Shown: positions 53,720 through 63,912 of the stretch, piece after piece
How the letters are laid out: every line of letters starts with the position of its first letter
Position numbering within the stretch: the stretch's first letter is position 1
NCBI RefSeq assembly: GCF_001718795.1
Contig: NZ_CP013437.1
Span: 186,001 to 250,000, forward strand
From: Burkholderia latens
Lineage (GTDB): Bacteria > Pseudomonadota > Gammaproteobacteria > Burkholderiales > Burkholderiaceae
Length of the DNA stretch: 64,000 nucleotides
Direction: 5' to 3'
Translations under genes and position numbers: made by a program
Notes under the pieces: model-generated
What the model was told of the DNA's origin: nothing
Database searches by the model: none
The model's input: the letters and a program-made list of their open reading frames with translations, nothing else

Positions 53720-54334
53720 TTATTGCGAGCCCATCTTGCGTGCGAGCGCCTCTGCCATGCTCAGGTGATGCTTGAGCGTCGGCAGCGTGGATTTCGCGAA
53801 CGCGCGAAGCTGCGCGTCGCGGCCGTCGCGCGCCTCGCTCTCGAACAGCGCGACCGCCTTCTTGTGCGCATCGGGGCCGGCCGCCGCCAGATACGCGGTG
53901 TCGAAGTCGCGCCCGCTCTTGCCGCGCAGCGCTTCGACGTCGGGATCCGAAATCTGTTCGACCTGCGGCTTCATGCCCTTGCGCGCGGCGATCTCGTTGA
54001 GCTTCGCGTTCGCCTTGCCGTGATCCGCGACCATCCGTTTCGCGAATGCCCGCACGTCGGCCGACTGCGCCTGCTTCAGCGCGAGCTGGCTCGCCTGTAC
54101 TTCCGCCTTGCCCGACATCGCGGCCTTGTCGACGAACTCCGCGTCGGCGCCCTGCGGCGCCTTCGCGATGCCGGAATCGCCCGCGGCGCCGGCGCCCGAC
54201 GACGGGTTGATCGTGCCGCCCGGCACGTGCGAATTCGAGGCGGGCGGCTCGCTCGGCATCTGTGCGTGCGCGAGCCCCGACACGGCCAGCACACCGGCGG
54301 CCAGCGCCGCGATCGTCCAGTTGGGTTGTTTCAT
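53720..54334 (-). CDS. DUF4142 exported protein
   Basis: 204 aa. Sec signal MKQPNWTIAALAAGVLAVSG then LAHAQ, cleaved near residue 24. The mature N-terminus is a low-complexity Ser/Gly region; the DUF4142 helical domain follows (DAEFVDKAAMSGKAEVQASQ, DVRAFAKRMVADHGKANAKL, FDTAYLAAAGPDAHKKAVAL). DUF4142 proteins are periplasmic ferritin-like four-helix proteins with His residues (HGK, DAHKK, KHH). AAGGAGAAAGCGC precedes the ATG. It follows the SDR gene by 28 bases. Confidence 0.9.
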   Translation of the reverse strand: MKQPNWTIAALAAGVLAVSGLAHAQMPSEPPASNSHVPGGTINPSSGAGAAGDSGIAKAPQGADAEFVDKAAMSGKAEVQASQLALKQAQSADVRAFAKRMVADHGKANAKLNEIAARKGMKPQVEQISDPDVEALRGKSGRDFDTAYLAAAGPDAHKKAVALFESEARDGRDAQLRAFAKSTLPTLKHHLSMAEALARKMGSQ

Positions 54335-54362
54335 GCGCTTTCTCCTTGCGTGGGGGTAGCCG

Positions 54363-55220
54363 TCAACCGCCGACGATCGAACCGCCGTTCGGGTGCAAAG
54401 TCTGTCCGGTCATGTAGCTCGCCCCTTCGGACGCGAGCAGCACGTAGCAGTCGATCAGCTCGTCCGGCTGACCGGGGCGCTTGAGCGGCACGTTCGAGCC
54501 GAACTTCGCGACTTGCTCGGGCGTGAACGTCGACGGGATCAGCGGCGTCCAGATCGGGCCCGGCGCGACGGCGTTCACGCGTATGTCGCGCTCGGCCAGT
54601 TCGATCGACAGCGACCGCGTGAACGCGACGATCGCGCCTTTGGTCGCCGAGTAATCGGGCAGCTTCGGGTTGCCGTGGTACGCAGTGACCGACGCGGTAT
54701 TGACGATGCGGCCGCCCTGCTTCATGTGCGCGAGCGCAGCCTGCGTACAGAAGAACATCCCGAATATGTTCGTACGGAACGTGCGCTCGAGCTGCTCCTC
54801 GCTGACGTCCTCGATACCGGGCTGCGGATGCTGTTCGCCCGCGTTGTTCACCAGCACGTCGAGCCGGCCGAGCCGCTCGACCGTACGTGCGACCGCGTCG
54901 CGCGCCTGCTGCCGGTCGCCGACGTCGCACGCGATCGCCTCGCAGCGCCGGCCAGCCTGCTCGATCAGCCGCTTCGTATGTGCGGCGTCGTCCGATTCGT
55001 TCAGATAGACGATCGCGACGTCCGCACCTTCCTTCGCGAAGCCGATCGCCACCGCGCGGCCGATCCCGCTGTCGCCGCCCGTCACGAGCGCGACCTTGCC
55101 GGCGAGCTTGCCGCTGCCGACGTAATCGGCCGCTTCGTCGCGCGGCTTCGGGTTCATGTCCCGCTCGGTGCCCGGCTGCCGGGTCTGCTGCTGGGGCGGC
55201 GGGGTGTTTGCCGTAGTCAT
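54363..55220 (-). CDS. short-chain dehydrogenase/reductase (YghA/YdaD type)
   Basis: 285 aa. N-terminal extension TPPPQQQTRQPGTERDMNPK then the Rossmann motif VALVTGGDSGIGRAVAIGFA, NNAGEQ region DVLVNNAGEQHPQPGIEDVS and catalytic Ser-Tyr-Lys (NTASVTAYHGNPKLPDYSAT then KGA). This is the extended group often induced with general stress proteins; substrate unknown. AAGGAGGAAACC precedes the ATG. A perfect -24/-12 consensus lies 35 bases upstream. First gene of SDR-DUF4142-ferritin-like. Confidence 0.9.
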   Translation of the reverse strand: MTTANTPPPQQQTRQPGTERDMNPKPRDEAADYVGSGKLAGKVALVTGGDSGIGRAVAIGFAKEGADVAIVYLNESDDAAHTKRLIEQAGRRCEAIACDVGDRQQARDAVARTVERLGRLDVLVNNAGEQHPQPGIEDVSEEQLERTFRTNIFGMFFCTQAALAHMKQGGRIVNTASVTAYHGNPKLPDYSATKGAIVAFTRSLSIELAERDIRVNAVAPGPIWTPLIPSTFTPEQVAKFGSNVPLKRPGQPDELIDCYVLLASEGASYMTGQTLHPNGGSIVGG

Positions 55221-55254
55221 GGTTTCCTCCTTGGACGGGTGCCGAGAGCGCAGC

Positions 55255-55269
55255 GCAAGCCGCGTGCCA
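55255..55269 (-). promoter_or_regulatory. sigma-54 promoter of the SDR-DUF4142-ferritin operon
   Basis: Minus strand TGGCACG-CGGC-TTGC, 11 of 11 consensus positions. Expected start near 55243, ATG at 55220. GCCGTTGCAA at 55317-55326 resembles one half of the upstream element. Confidence 0.8.
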
Positions 55270-55347
55270 CACGGCGCGGCACTCGCCGGCCAGCGCACGC
55301 GCCGCACGCCACGCGCGCCGTTGCAAGCGCATGCAGAAACGGCATGC

Positions 55348-55914
55348 TCAGTGCGGGCTGTCCTGCGTGGTTCCGTCGGGCCGGCGCACCGGATCGAAGT
55401 CGCGCCATTCGCCGTCTTGCCAGTCGCCTTCGACGCGCTCGATCGATTGCGCGCCGGTCGCGCGCAGCACGTCTTCCGCTGCGGCCGCGGTCGTTGCCGT
55501 CACGCGCGCGGCGAGAATGACGCCGGTCTCGGTCTGCGCGAGCGTGCCCTTGCCTTCCGCCTGCTCGCCGCGCATGCGGCCAAGCGCGCCGCCGAACGCG
55601 CCGAGATACGCGCCGGCGAGTGCGCCGGCGGCCGGCACGAACCAGTAGCGCAGGCCCACCGCATAGATGATCAGCCCGACGACGGCGCCGATCGCCAGCC
55701 CGCGGATCGCACCGACCATCGCGCCGCGGCCGCCCGGCTTCGCGGCCGTGTCGGCATACACGTCGCCGCCGATCGGAAAGCGCGCGTGCTGGCCGCCTGG
55801 ATTCAGGAAGAAGATCGACACGTCGTCCGGGCCGAACGCGCGCTCGTAAAGGTAGCGCGCACTACCTTCCGCTTCCTCGAACGTCGTGAAGCGGCCTGCG
55901 ACGATCATCGCCAT
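55348..55914 (-). CDS. conserved membrane-associated stress-type protein, 188 aa
   Basis: The N-terminal domain MAMIVAGRFTTFEEAEGSAR to DDVSIFFLNPGG resembles the small ferredoxin-like repeat of general-stress proteins of the 17M kind. The middle has two Gly/Ala-rich hydrophobic helices (MVGAIRGLAIGAVVGLIIYA, WFVPAAGALAGAYLGAFGGA), suggesting a membrane hairpin or glycine zipper. A C-terminal soluble part ends WRDFDPVRRPDGTTQDSPH. No family named with certainty. GGAGGACGAGC precedes the ATG. Last of the BON-SDR-DUF2795 operon. Confidence 0.75.
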   Translation of the reverse strand: MAMIVAGRFTTFEEAEGSARYLYERAFGPDDVSIFFLNPGGQHARFPIGGDVYADTAAKPGGRGAMVGAIRGLAIGAVVGLIIYAVGLRYWFVPAAGALAGAYLGAFGGALGRMRGEQAEGKGTLAQTETGVILAARVTATTAAAAEDVLRATGAQSIERVEGDWQDGEWRDFDPVRRPDGTTQDSPH

Positions 55915-55981
55915 GCTCGTCCTCCTCGTGACGGTGAGAAGCCGCGCACGCGGGCGCGCGCGCGGCGCGATGCGGCGGCGC

Positions 55982-56281
55982 TCACATCAGCCGCCCGAGC
56001 TCCTTCGACACCGACGCCGGCGTCGTGTATTCGCGGTCGGGAATCTGCCGCAGCATGTCCAGCACTTCCTTGTCCGCATGCGAACGTTCGGCGCACTGAA
56101 CGACGTCGTCCTTGGTCGCCGGATAGTCCATTCCCTTCAGCGCCTTTTGCACGTCGACCGGGCTCGGCACCTTGCCGTGCCCCGTCTGATGCCCGCCCTT
56201 GTCGTGATCCTGCTGCGTGCGCTCGCCCTCGTGCGCGCGGGAGTGGCTGTATTCGTGGCCCGTATGTTGTCGGGATGACAT
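55982..56281 (-). CDS. DUF2795 protein
   Basis: 99 aa. A His/Glu-rich N-terminus (HTGHEYSHSRAHEGERTQQD) precedes the DUF2795 core: SPVDVQKALKGMDYPATKDD then VVQCAERSHADKEVLDMLRQ and IPDREYTTPASVSKELG. DUF2795 is a short helical domain of unknown function. GAAGGAGGTTTTC precedes the ATG. It lies 38 bases behind the 342-aa SDR gene. Confidence 0.87.
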   Translation of the reverse strand: MSSRQHTGHEYSHSRAHEGERTQQDHDKGGHQTGHGKVPSPVDVQKALKGMDYPATKDDVVQCAERSHADKEVLDMLRQIPDREYTTPASVSKELGRLM

Positions 56282-56319
56282 GAAAACCTCCTTCGGTTGA
56301 AAAACGGAAAGGAACGCGC

Positions 56320-57348
56320 TTACGTCGACTCGCGGCGCGAGCGCGCCAGCGCGGCGAATACCAGGGCCGCCGTGCCCAGCGCGACCGCGCCGGCGACCTT
56401 CGGACGCTGCACCACCGCGTTGTACGCACACGCGCGCAGCACGGGCCCTTCCATCCCTTCGCGCTCGTGCAGCGCGTGACGCGATTCGTACAGCGCGTTG
56501 TCGTCGCGCGGCCGTGCGGGGCGCACCGTGCGCTGGCCGCGCGAGAACAGCGTGGCCGCGACGCGATCGAACAGGCGCGGCGCGTGATACGCGCTGGCCG
56601 ACGTCAGCTTCGCGGCGCCGCCGACGAACAACGTGCGGCGCGGATGCGCGGCCGCGTACAGGATCGCGTCGGCGACGAGTTCGGGGTCGTAGATCGGCGG
56701 CGGCAGTTTCGCCTCGACGTTCATGTAGTTCTTTGCGTGCATCACGAACATCGTGTCCATCGCCGCCGGCTTGATCAGCGTGACCGAGACCGGCAGGTGA
56801 TCCGACTCCAGCTCGAGCCGCAGCGAATCGGTAAAGCCCTTCACCGCGTGCTTCGATGCGACGTACGCGCTTTGCAGCGGCACCGGCGCGTCCGACACCT
56901 CGCTGCCCATGTTGATGATCGCGCCGCCATGGAAATCGCTCTTGCGCCGGAAATGATCGGACGCGACGAGCGAGCCGTGCACGACGCCCCAGTAGTTGGT
57001 GTCGAACAGCCGGCGCTGATCCTCGAGCGGCACCGCGGCCGCCGTGCCGAAGATCGACACGCCGGCGTTGTTGACCCATGTGTCGAAACCGCCGTAAGTG
57101 TCGACCGCCATCGCGGCCGCGCGTTGCAGGTCCTCGAGATTGCCGACGTCGCCGGCAACCGGCACCGCGAGCCCGCCGTGCTGACGGATTTCATCGCACA
57201 GCGTGTTCAGCGCGTCCTCGTTGCGCGCGAACAGCACCAGCTTCGCGCCTCGCCGCGCCGCCTTGCGCGCGGTGATGAGGCCGATGCCGCTCGTGGCGCC
57301 CGTGATCACGATCGTCTGTTCGCCGACCGGTTTGAGCATGCACTTCAT
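56320..57348 (-). CDS. SDR-family oxidoreductase with C-terminal membrane anchor
   Basis: 342 aa. Rossmann motif IVITGATSGIGLITARKAAR, NNAGV region FDTWVNNAGVSIFGTAAAVP, catalytic Ser-Tyr-Lys (NMGSEVSDAPVPLQSAYVAS then KHAVKGFTDS). Beyond the SDR domain is an about 80-residue extension ending in one hydrophobic helix (VAGAVALGTAALVFAALARS), likely a membrane tail. Close to the fatty-acyl/ketoreductase-like class of SDRs in stress clusters. AAGGAGCACCCCG precedes the ATG. Follows the BON gene by 27 bases. Confidence 0.88.
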   Translation of the reverse strand: MKCMLKPVGEQTIVITGATSGIGLITARKAARRGAKLVLFARNEDALNTLCDEIRQHGGLAVPVAGDVGNLEDLQRAAAMAVDTYGGFDTWVNNAGVSIFGTAAAVPLEDQRRLFDTNYWGVVHGSLVASDHFRRKSDFHGGAIINMGSEVSDAPVPLQSAYVASKHAVKGFTDSLRLELESDHLPVSVTLIKPAAMDTMFVMHAKNYMNVEAKLPPPIYDPELVADAILYAAAHPRRTLFVGGAAKLTSASAYHAPRLFDRVAATLFSRGQRTVRPARPRDDNALYESRHALHEREGMEGPVLRACAYNAVVQRPKVAGAVALGTAALVFAALARSRREST

Positions 57349-57375
57349 CGGGGTGCTCCTTTGACAGGGTCGGGA

Positions 57376-57789
57376 TTATTTCGGGCGGATGGTCAGCTGG
57401 TCGCGCACGTCCTGCACGCCGTCGATCTTCCGGACGACGCCTACTGCCTGCGTGCGCTGCGCTTCGTCCGGCACGCTGCCGGTAAGCATCACGACGCCGT
57501 GGCGCGTCTTCACGTGGATGTCGCCGGCCGACAGGCCGCTCGTGCCGACCAGTTCGGCCTTGGCCTTGGTCGTGATGGTCGCGTCGCGAATCTTCGTGCC
57601 GGTGCTCGAATGCGTCGACGACGACATGGACGACGATGACGATGCCGCGCCGTCGTCGCCGGCGGCGAACACGTTCGGCGCGACGACCGTACAGGCGGCG
57701 GCCGCGGCGATCGCGATCGCCATGCCGACACGCTTCGCGGGCTGACGGCGGAATCGCGGTGCGCGGGCTTGGAGCGGGAATACCTTCAT
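57376..57789 (-). CDS. periplasmic BON-domain protein (OsmY-like)
   Basis: 137 aa. Twin-positive N-region and hydrophobic core VGMAIAIAAAAACTVVAPNV then FAAGD give a signal peptide of about 47 residues. A Ser-rich linker (ASSSSSMSSSTHSSTG) and one BON domain follow: DATITTKAKAELVGTSGLSA, IHVKTRHGVVMLTGSVPDEA, IDGVQDVRDQLTIRPK. BON proteins bind phospholipid and stabilise the envelope under osmotic stress. AAGGAGGTCACG precedes the ATG. First gene of BON-SDR-DUF2795-55348 under the 57839-57853 promoter. Confidence 0.92.
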   Translation of the reverse strand: MKVFPLQARAPRFRRQPAKRVGMAIAIAAAAACTVVAPNVFAAGDDGAASSSSSMSSSTHSSTGTKIRDATITTKAKAELVGTSGLSAGDIHVKTRHGVVMLTGSVPDEAQRTQAVGVVRKIDGVQDVRDQLTIRPK

Positions 57790-57838
57790 CGTGACCTCCT
57801 TCATGGTGCCGGCATGACCGGCGGGTATTCCGGGTGGC

Positions 57839-57853
57839 GCAAACCGCGTGCCG
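57839..57853 (-). promoter_or_regulatory. sigma-54 promoter of the BON-SDR-DUF2795 operon
   Basis: Minus strand CGGCACG-CGGT-TTGC, exact core. Expected start near 57827, ATG at 57789. Confidence 0.78.
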
Positions 57854-57910
57854 CGACCGGTGCGCCGCGCATGCGTGCGGGACCGCGATCAGACGCCCTT
57901 TCATCCAACG

Positions 57911-57929
57911 CGTTGTAATTTTTTCGGCG
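57911..57929. promoter_or_regulatory. palindrome between two divergent sigma-54 promoters (putative shared activator site)
   Basis: CGTTGTAATTTTTTCGGCG fits the palindromic consensus CGNTGNAAANTTTNCANCG, derived from the better upstream elements, at 12 of 14 fixed positions. It lies 58 bases from the BON -24 box and 32 bases from the polysaccharide -24 box. Confidence 0.5.
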
Positions 57930-57960
57930 CATCGGTGAGCCGTTTCCCCCGCAAACGCCC

Positions 57961-57975
57961 GGGCATGCCGCTTGC
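57961..57975 (+). promoter_or_regulatory. sigma-54 promoter of the polysaccharide operon
   Basis: GGGCATG-CCGC-TTGC, T for C in the -24 half. Expected start near 57987, ATG at 58031. Confidence 0.65.
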
Positions 57976-58030
57976 CGAACAGGGACGCAACGGGGCCCGT
58001 CTGCGCGGCCCCGACTTCGGGAGCAACACC

Positions 58031-59344
58031 ATGCAAAGAATCGCGTTGATCAGTGAACATGCGTCGCCGCTCGGCGTCATCGGCGGCGTGGATGCGGGCG
58101 GCCAGAACATCTACGTCGCGAACGTGGCGAAGCAGCTGGCCGAGCGCGGCCTCGACGTGGACGTCTACACGCGGTGCGACAACCCGCATCTGCCCGAAGT
58201 CGTGCAGATCGGCCCGCGCATGCGCGTGATCCACGTGCCGGCCGGGCCGCCCACGGACGTGCCGAAGGAGCGTTTGCTGCCGTACATGGGCGCATTCGCG
58301 GACTACATGGTCGCCCGCATGCGGCGGGAGCCGGACCCCGTCGACGTGATGCACGCGAATTTCTTCATGTCCGGCGAAGCAGGCCTGCGCGTGAAGAAGC
58401 GCCTCGGCATTCCGCTCGTGACGACCTTTCATGCGCTCGGCCGCGTGCGCCGCCTGCACCAGGGCGCGGCCGACGGCTTCCCGGACGAACGCTTCGCGAT
58501 CGAGGACACGCTCGCGCGCCGCTCGGACCGGCTGATCGCCGAATGCCCGCAGGACGCGCTCGACCTCACCACGCATTACCACGCGGACGCCGCGCGCATC
58601 GAGATCGTGCCGTGCGGATTCGACGCCCGCGAATTCCGGCCGGTGCCGCGCGTCGACGCACGCGCGCGGCTTGGCTGGCCGCAGGATGCGTTCATCGTGC
58701 TGCAGCTCGGGCGACTGGTGCCGCGCAAAGGCATCGACAACGTGATCGACGCCGTCGCGCGAATGCCGCGCGATCCGCAACGGCCGACGCGTCTTTACGT
58801 GGTCGGCGGCAGCCAGGCCACACCCGACCCGGCGCGCGATCCGGAACTCGCGCGGCTCGCCGCGCTCGCGCACGACACCGGGATCGCCGAGCGCGTGACC
58901 TTCGTCGGCCGCCGCGACCGCGATGCGCTGCACCTGTACTACAGCGCCGCCGACGTGTTCGTGACGACTCCGTGGTACGAGCCGTTCGGGATCACGCCGG
59001 TGGAAGCGATGGCGTGCGCGGCGCCGGTAATCGGCAGCGACGTCGGTGGGATTCGGACGACGGTCGACGACGGCACCACGGGCTACCTCGTGCCGCCGCG
59101 CGACCCCGCCGCACTCGCCGAGCGGCTGCTGCAGCTGCGCGCGCAACCGGCGCTGTGCGACGCGCTCGGCCGCGCCGGCTACCTGCGCGCACACCGCTTC
59201 TACACGTGGCGCGGCGTGACAGACCGCCTCGTCGACATCTACCGCGACGTCGCGCACCCGCAGCGCGCCGGCTCCGCGGCCAGCCGCCGCACGCCCGTGG
59301 CGACCACGCCAGGTGTACTCGCGCACCGCAAGGAGAACGCATGA
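58031..59344 (+). CDS. GT4-family glycosyltransferase
   Basis: 437 aa, GT-B fold, group 1 (sucrose-synthase/SPS-like branch). N-terminal [20 protein letters not shown], acceptor-side [20 protein letters not shown] then TTFHALG, and donor-side [20 protein letters not shown] and [20 protein letters not shown] (the E-x7-E motif). [10 protein letters not shown] opening is typical of enzymes acting on sugar nucleotides in exopolysaccharide or sucrose-like glycoside synthesis; the product is unknown. GGGAGC precedes the ATG. Overlaps the UXS gene (ATGA). Confidence 0.9.
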   Translation: MQRIALISEHASPLGVIGGVDAGGQNIYVANVAKQLAERGLDVDVYTRCDNPHLPEVVQIGPRMRVIHVPAGPPTDVPKERLLPYMGAFADYMVARMRREPDPVDVMHANFFMSGEAGLRVKKRLGIPLVTTFHALGRVRRLHQGAADGFPDERFAIEDTLARRSDRLIAECPQDALDLTTHYHADAARIEIVPCGFDAREFRPVPRVDARARLGWPQDAFIVLQLGRLVPRKGIDNVIDAVARMPRDPQRPTRLYVVGGSQATPDPARDPELARLAALAHDTGIAERVTFVGRRDRDALHLYYSAADVFVTTPWYEPFGITPVEAMACAAPVIGSDVGGIRTTVDDGTTGYLVPPRDPAALAERLLQLRAQPALCDALGRAGYLRAHRFYTWRGVTDRLVDIYRDVAHPQRAGSAASRRTPVATTPGVLAHRKENA

Positions 59345-60390
59345 TGAAGGGCTACGATCGCAAACGCATACTCGTCACCGGCGGTGCCGGGTTTCTCGGC
59401 TCGCATTTGTGCGAACGGCTCGTGACATCGGGCCACGATGTGCTGTGCGTCGACAATTTCTACACCGGCACGAAGGACAACATCGCGCACCTGCTCGATG
59501 CGCCGAACTTCGAGTTGATGCGGCACGACGTGACGTTTCCGCTGTACGTCGAAGTCGACGAGATCTACAACCTCGCGTGCCCTGCGTCGCCGGTGCACTA
59601 TCAGCGCGACCCGGTGCAAACGACCAAGACCAGCGTGCACGGCGCGATCAATCTGCTCGGCCTCGCGAAGCGCGTGAAGGCGCGCATCCTGCAGGCGTCG
59701 ACGAGCGAGGTGTACGGCGACCCCGACGTGCATCCGCAGGACGAACGCTACTGCGGCCGTGTAAATCCGATCGGCGTGCGCGCGTGCTACGACGAAGGCA
59801 AACGCTGCGCGGAGACGCTCTTCATGGACTACCACCGGCAGTACGGCGTCGACGTGCGGATCGCGCGGATCTTCAACACGTACGGGCCGCGCATGCACCC
59901 GGCCGACGGGCGGGTCGTATCGAACTTCATCACGCAGGCGCTGGCCGGCGAGCCGTTGACCGTCTACGGCGACGGCAGGCAGACGCGCTCGTTCTGCTAC
60001 GTCGACGACATGGTCGATGCGCTGATCCGGCTGATGGGCGAGCCCGGCGACGCATGCGAACCGGTGAATCTGGGCAGCGACGACGAGATCGCGATGATCG
60101 ACGTCGCGCGCGAAGTCGCGAGAATCGTCGGCACGCAGGTGCCGATCGAATTCCGCCCGCTGCCGTCCGACGACCCGCGCCAGCGGCGGCCCGATCTCGA
60201 CGCCGCGCAGCGGCGCCTCGGCTGGCGCGCGACGACACCGCTTGCGAGCGGGCTCGCGCACACCGCGCGCTATTTCATCCATCGGCAGGCGGTGCATCAC
60301 ACGCCGGGCGATCTCGTGCGCAGCACACAGATCGCGTCGCACATGCTCGCGCAGATCAGCACGCAGAACCGGCCGACGACGGCGACGTGA
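59341..60390 (+). CDS. UDP-glucuronate decarboxylase (UXS-type) / NAD-dependent epimerase
   Basis: 349 aa extended SDR. Rossmann motif [35 protein letters not shown]; active-site [40 protein letters not shown]; catalytic Tyr-Lys in [35 protein letters not shown]. These are UXS signatures, so it should decarboxylate UDP-glucuronate to UDP-xylose on a soluble enzyme. The C-terminal about 40 residues are an extra tail. GGAG lies 5 bases before the ATG, which overlaps the GT4 stop. Confidence 0.92.
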   Translation: MMKGYDRKRILVTGGAGFLGSHLCERLVTSGHDVLCVDNFYTGTKDNIAHLLDAPNFELMRHDVTFPLYVEVDEIYNLACPASPVHYQRDPVQTTKTSVHGAINLLGLAKRVKARILQASTSEVYGDPDVHPQDERYCGRVNPIGVRACYDEGKRCAETLFMDYHRQYGVDVRIARIFNTYGPRMHPADGRVVSNFITQALAGEPLTVYGDGRQTRSFCYVDDMVDALIRLMGEPGDACEPVNLGSDDEIAMIDVAREVARIVGTQVPIEFRPLPSDDPRQRRPDLDAAQRRLGWRATTPLASGLAHTARYFIHRQAVHHTPGDLVRSTQIASHMLAQISTQNRPTTAT

Positions 60391-60569
60391 ATGCGATGGC
60401 GTGACTGCAGCCGGTGCGCACTGCGCGTCTGCAGCCGCGCTTGAGCCGTCGCGTCCCTCCGCCGGCATCGTCGGCCGTGAGCCGGATGGATGCACCGATA
60501 CCGCGCGCATGCTCGCGCATCGCTGCCGGCACGCCCGCCGACAATCGTTCCGAGGGAGAATTTCGACAC

Positions 60570-61280
60570 ATGACCGCTCCGACACGCTGGCTCGTCATCT
60601 CGCCGCATCTCGACGATGCCGTCCTCAGTTGCGGGCAGGTGCTCGCGCAGGCGCCCGGCTCGGTGGTCGTCACGGTGTTCGCCGGCATTCCGCCACGTCA
60701 CACGGCCGCGCCGCCGTGGGATCGGCGCGCAGGCTTTCGCACCGCCGACGAAGCGATGCGCAGCCGCCGCGACGAGGACCGCCGCGCGCTCGAAACGCTC
60801 GATGCGCGCCCGCTCTGGCTCGACTTCCTGGACGATCAGTACGGCGCGCCGGCCGCCTCCACCGACATCGCCGCGCGGCTGGCCGACGCCATCGACGCGC
60901 ATCCGGGCTTCGGCGTACTCGCGCCGGCAGGCCTGTTCCATCGCGATCATTTGCAGGTTCAGCAGGCCGTGCTGCCGTTGCTGCGCGCGTCCGGACGCTC
61001 GGACGACGCAGCGCGCGTGTGGCGCTTCTACGAAGATATTCCGTATCGGCGCATCGAAGGACTGATGGCCAAGCGCGTGGCCGGCTGGCGCGCGCAGGGT
61101 TGGATCGCGTATCCGGACGCGGCGCCATCCGAGTCGGACAACCGCACCGACGGCGCGGCGGCGAAGGCGTTGGCGGTCGAAGCGTATGCGAGCCAGATTG
61201 CGCTGTTCGAGCCCGACATGCGCGCCGAGCTCCGCGAACCCGAAGCGTACTGGCGGCTCGAATGCGACACGTGCGCGTAA
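60570..61280 (+). CDS. PIG-L family deacetylase
   Basis: 236 aa. Metal-binding motif SPHLDDAVLSCGQVLAQAPG (His-x-Asp-Asp) and the distal HRDHLQVQQAVL. PIG-L/LmbE enzymes remove acetyl groups from GlcNAc-type sugars using zinc. WAYPDAAPSES-like region and AYASQIALFEPDMRAEL are family-typical. Start MTAPTRWLV with GGGAG 11 bases upstream; an earlier ATG would add 52 unlike residues. The 179-base gap after UXS holds no gene or promoter element that I can support. Confidence 0.88.
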   Translation: MTAPTRWLVISPHLDDAVLSCGQVLAQAPGSVVVTVFAGIPPRHTAAPPWDRRAGFRTADEAMRSRRDEDRRALETLDARPLWLDFLDDQYGAPAASTDIAARLADAIDAHPGFGVLAPAGLFHRDHLQVQQAVLPLLRASGRSDDAARVWRFYEDIPYRRIEGLMAKRVAGWRAQGWIAYPDAAPSESDNRTDGAAAKALAVEAYASQIALFEPDMRAELREPEAYWRLECDTCA

Positions 61281-61318
61281 CGCCCCCGCGCGTGCATCGG
61301 CCGCCGCACGAGGCACGC

Positions 61319-62182
61319 ATGACCGCGGTCGTGCTGACCTACCGGCGGCCGGCGGAACTGGAACGCACGCTCGCGCGGCTCACGGAGCTGCCCGATCGGC
61401 CGGCGATCGTCGTCGTCGACAACGGCGCCGACGATGCGACCCTCGCCCTCGTGCGCGAGCGCTTTCCCCATGCGGCGCTCGTGCACGCGCCGCGCAATCT
61501 CGGCGCGGCCGGCCGCAACCTCGGCGTGGCGCTCGCGCGCACGCCGTACGTCGCGTTCTGCGACGACGACACGTGGTGGGCGCCGGGTTCGCTCGCCGCG
61601 GCCGCGAATCTGCTCGACGAACATCCGCACGTCGCGGCCGTCACCGCGCGCGTGCTGGTCGGGCCGGAACAGCGTGAAGACCCGACTTGCCGGCTGATGG
61701 CAGACAGCCCGCTCGATGCGCCCGTCGCGCTGCCCGGCCGCCCGATCCTCGGGCTGCTGGCGGGCGCGACCGCGTTCCGGCGCGACGCGTTCCTGGATGC
61801 GGGCGGCTATCATCCGCGCTATTTCCTCGGCGGCGAGGAGGCGCTGCTCGCGCTCGACCTGTACCGCGCGGGTCGGTGGCTGGTGTATGCACCGCATCTG
61901 ACGGTTCATCATTACCCTTCGCAGCAGCGGGACGTGAAGGCACGCGTGAGCGTGACGACTCGCAATGCGGTATGGACCGCCTGGCTGCGATGGCCGGCCG
62001 GCGCCGCACTCGCGCACACCGCACGCATGCTGCCGCACCTGCGCCGCGAACGCGGCATCATTCGCGCGTTCGCGGGCCTGCCGTGGATTTTGCGCGAGCG
62101 GCGCGCGATTCCGCCGCATGTCGAACGCATGCGCCGCCAGCTCGCCGGCGACGCGCGGCATCGCGCGGACGACCACGCGTGA
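61319..62182 (+). CDS. GT2-family glycosyltransferase
   Basis: 287 aa, GT-A fold: MTAVVLTYRRPAELERTLAR, AIVVVDNGADDATLALVRER, LGAAGRNLGVALARTPYVAF with the DDD metal motif (FCDDDTWWAPGS) and the acceptor region FLGGEEALLALDLYRAGRWL. A C-terminal helix region LRRERGIIRAFAGLPWILRE probably meets the membrane. Start at 61319 has GAGG 6 bases upstream; an ATG at 61262 inside the deacetylase gene would add 19 residues and overlap its stop. Last gene of the polysaccharide operon; it converges with the NtrC-like gene at 15 bases. Confidence 0.87.
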   Translation: MTAVVLTYRRPAELERTLARLTELPDRPAIVVVDNGADDATLALVRERFPHAALVHAPRNLGAAGRNLGVALARTPYVAFCDDDTWWAPGSLAAAANLLDEHPHVAAVTARVLVGPEQREDPTCRLMADSPLDAPVALPGRPILGLLAGATAFRRDAFLDAGGYHPRYFLGGEEALLALDLYRAGRWLVYAPHLTVHHYPSQQRDVKARVSVTTRNAVWTAWLRWPAGAALAHTARMLPHLRRERGIIRAFAGLPWILRERRAIPPHVERMRRQLAGDARHRADDHA

Positions 62183-62197
62183 GCGCCGCGCATGGGG

Positions 62198-63565
<1,368 letters not shown>

Positions 63566-63912
63566 CCAAGCTCCTTGTGATGCGGCCCGGCGCATGATGG
63601 AAACCGAGACCGCGGCGGGCATGCGGTGCGGGTGCGGCGCCTGGCACGGCGCGACGCATCGGCACGGCACACGAACGAGCAGACAAGCAGGCCTGCCATG
63701 ACAAACGAGTGTTTAGCAGTATAGAAGAAGCGTGTCGTGCAGTCGCGCTTCATCGAATAAATCTATCTATTCGGGAACCTCGCATTGCGAGATTCAATCT
63801 CTGGCAATACCCGTAAACGGTATGCTTGTTAAACGAAAAACGACGCTCATTGCGTCATTTTTTCATCTTGTCTCGACGGTTTCGGTCAAAACTTCCCAAC
63901 TCGGTCATACCC
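63566..63912. other. AT-rich intergenic region with several inverted repeats
   Basis: 347 bases between the two divergent sigma-54 activators. From about 63700 it is clearly richer in A/T than the rest of the window. It holds CGAATA-N8-TATTCG (63754-63773), GAGATT-C-AATCTC (63789-63801) and ATACC-N7-GGTAT (63807-63823). No gene and no -24/-12 element was seen. Confidence 0.55.
63754..63823. promoter_or_regulatory. cluster of three inverted repeats upstream of the activators
   Basis: Three perfect inverted repeats in 70 bases (63754-63773, 63789-63801, 63807-63823). Candidate operators for either divergent regulator gene. Confidence 0.45.

Noticed and set aside
60520..60540. CGGCACG-CCCG-CCGA before the PIG-L gene
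   Set aside because: Good -24 half but no GC at -12, so it does not meet the invariant spacing rule.
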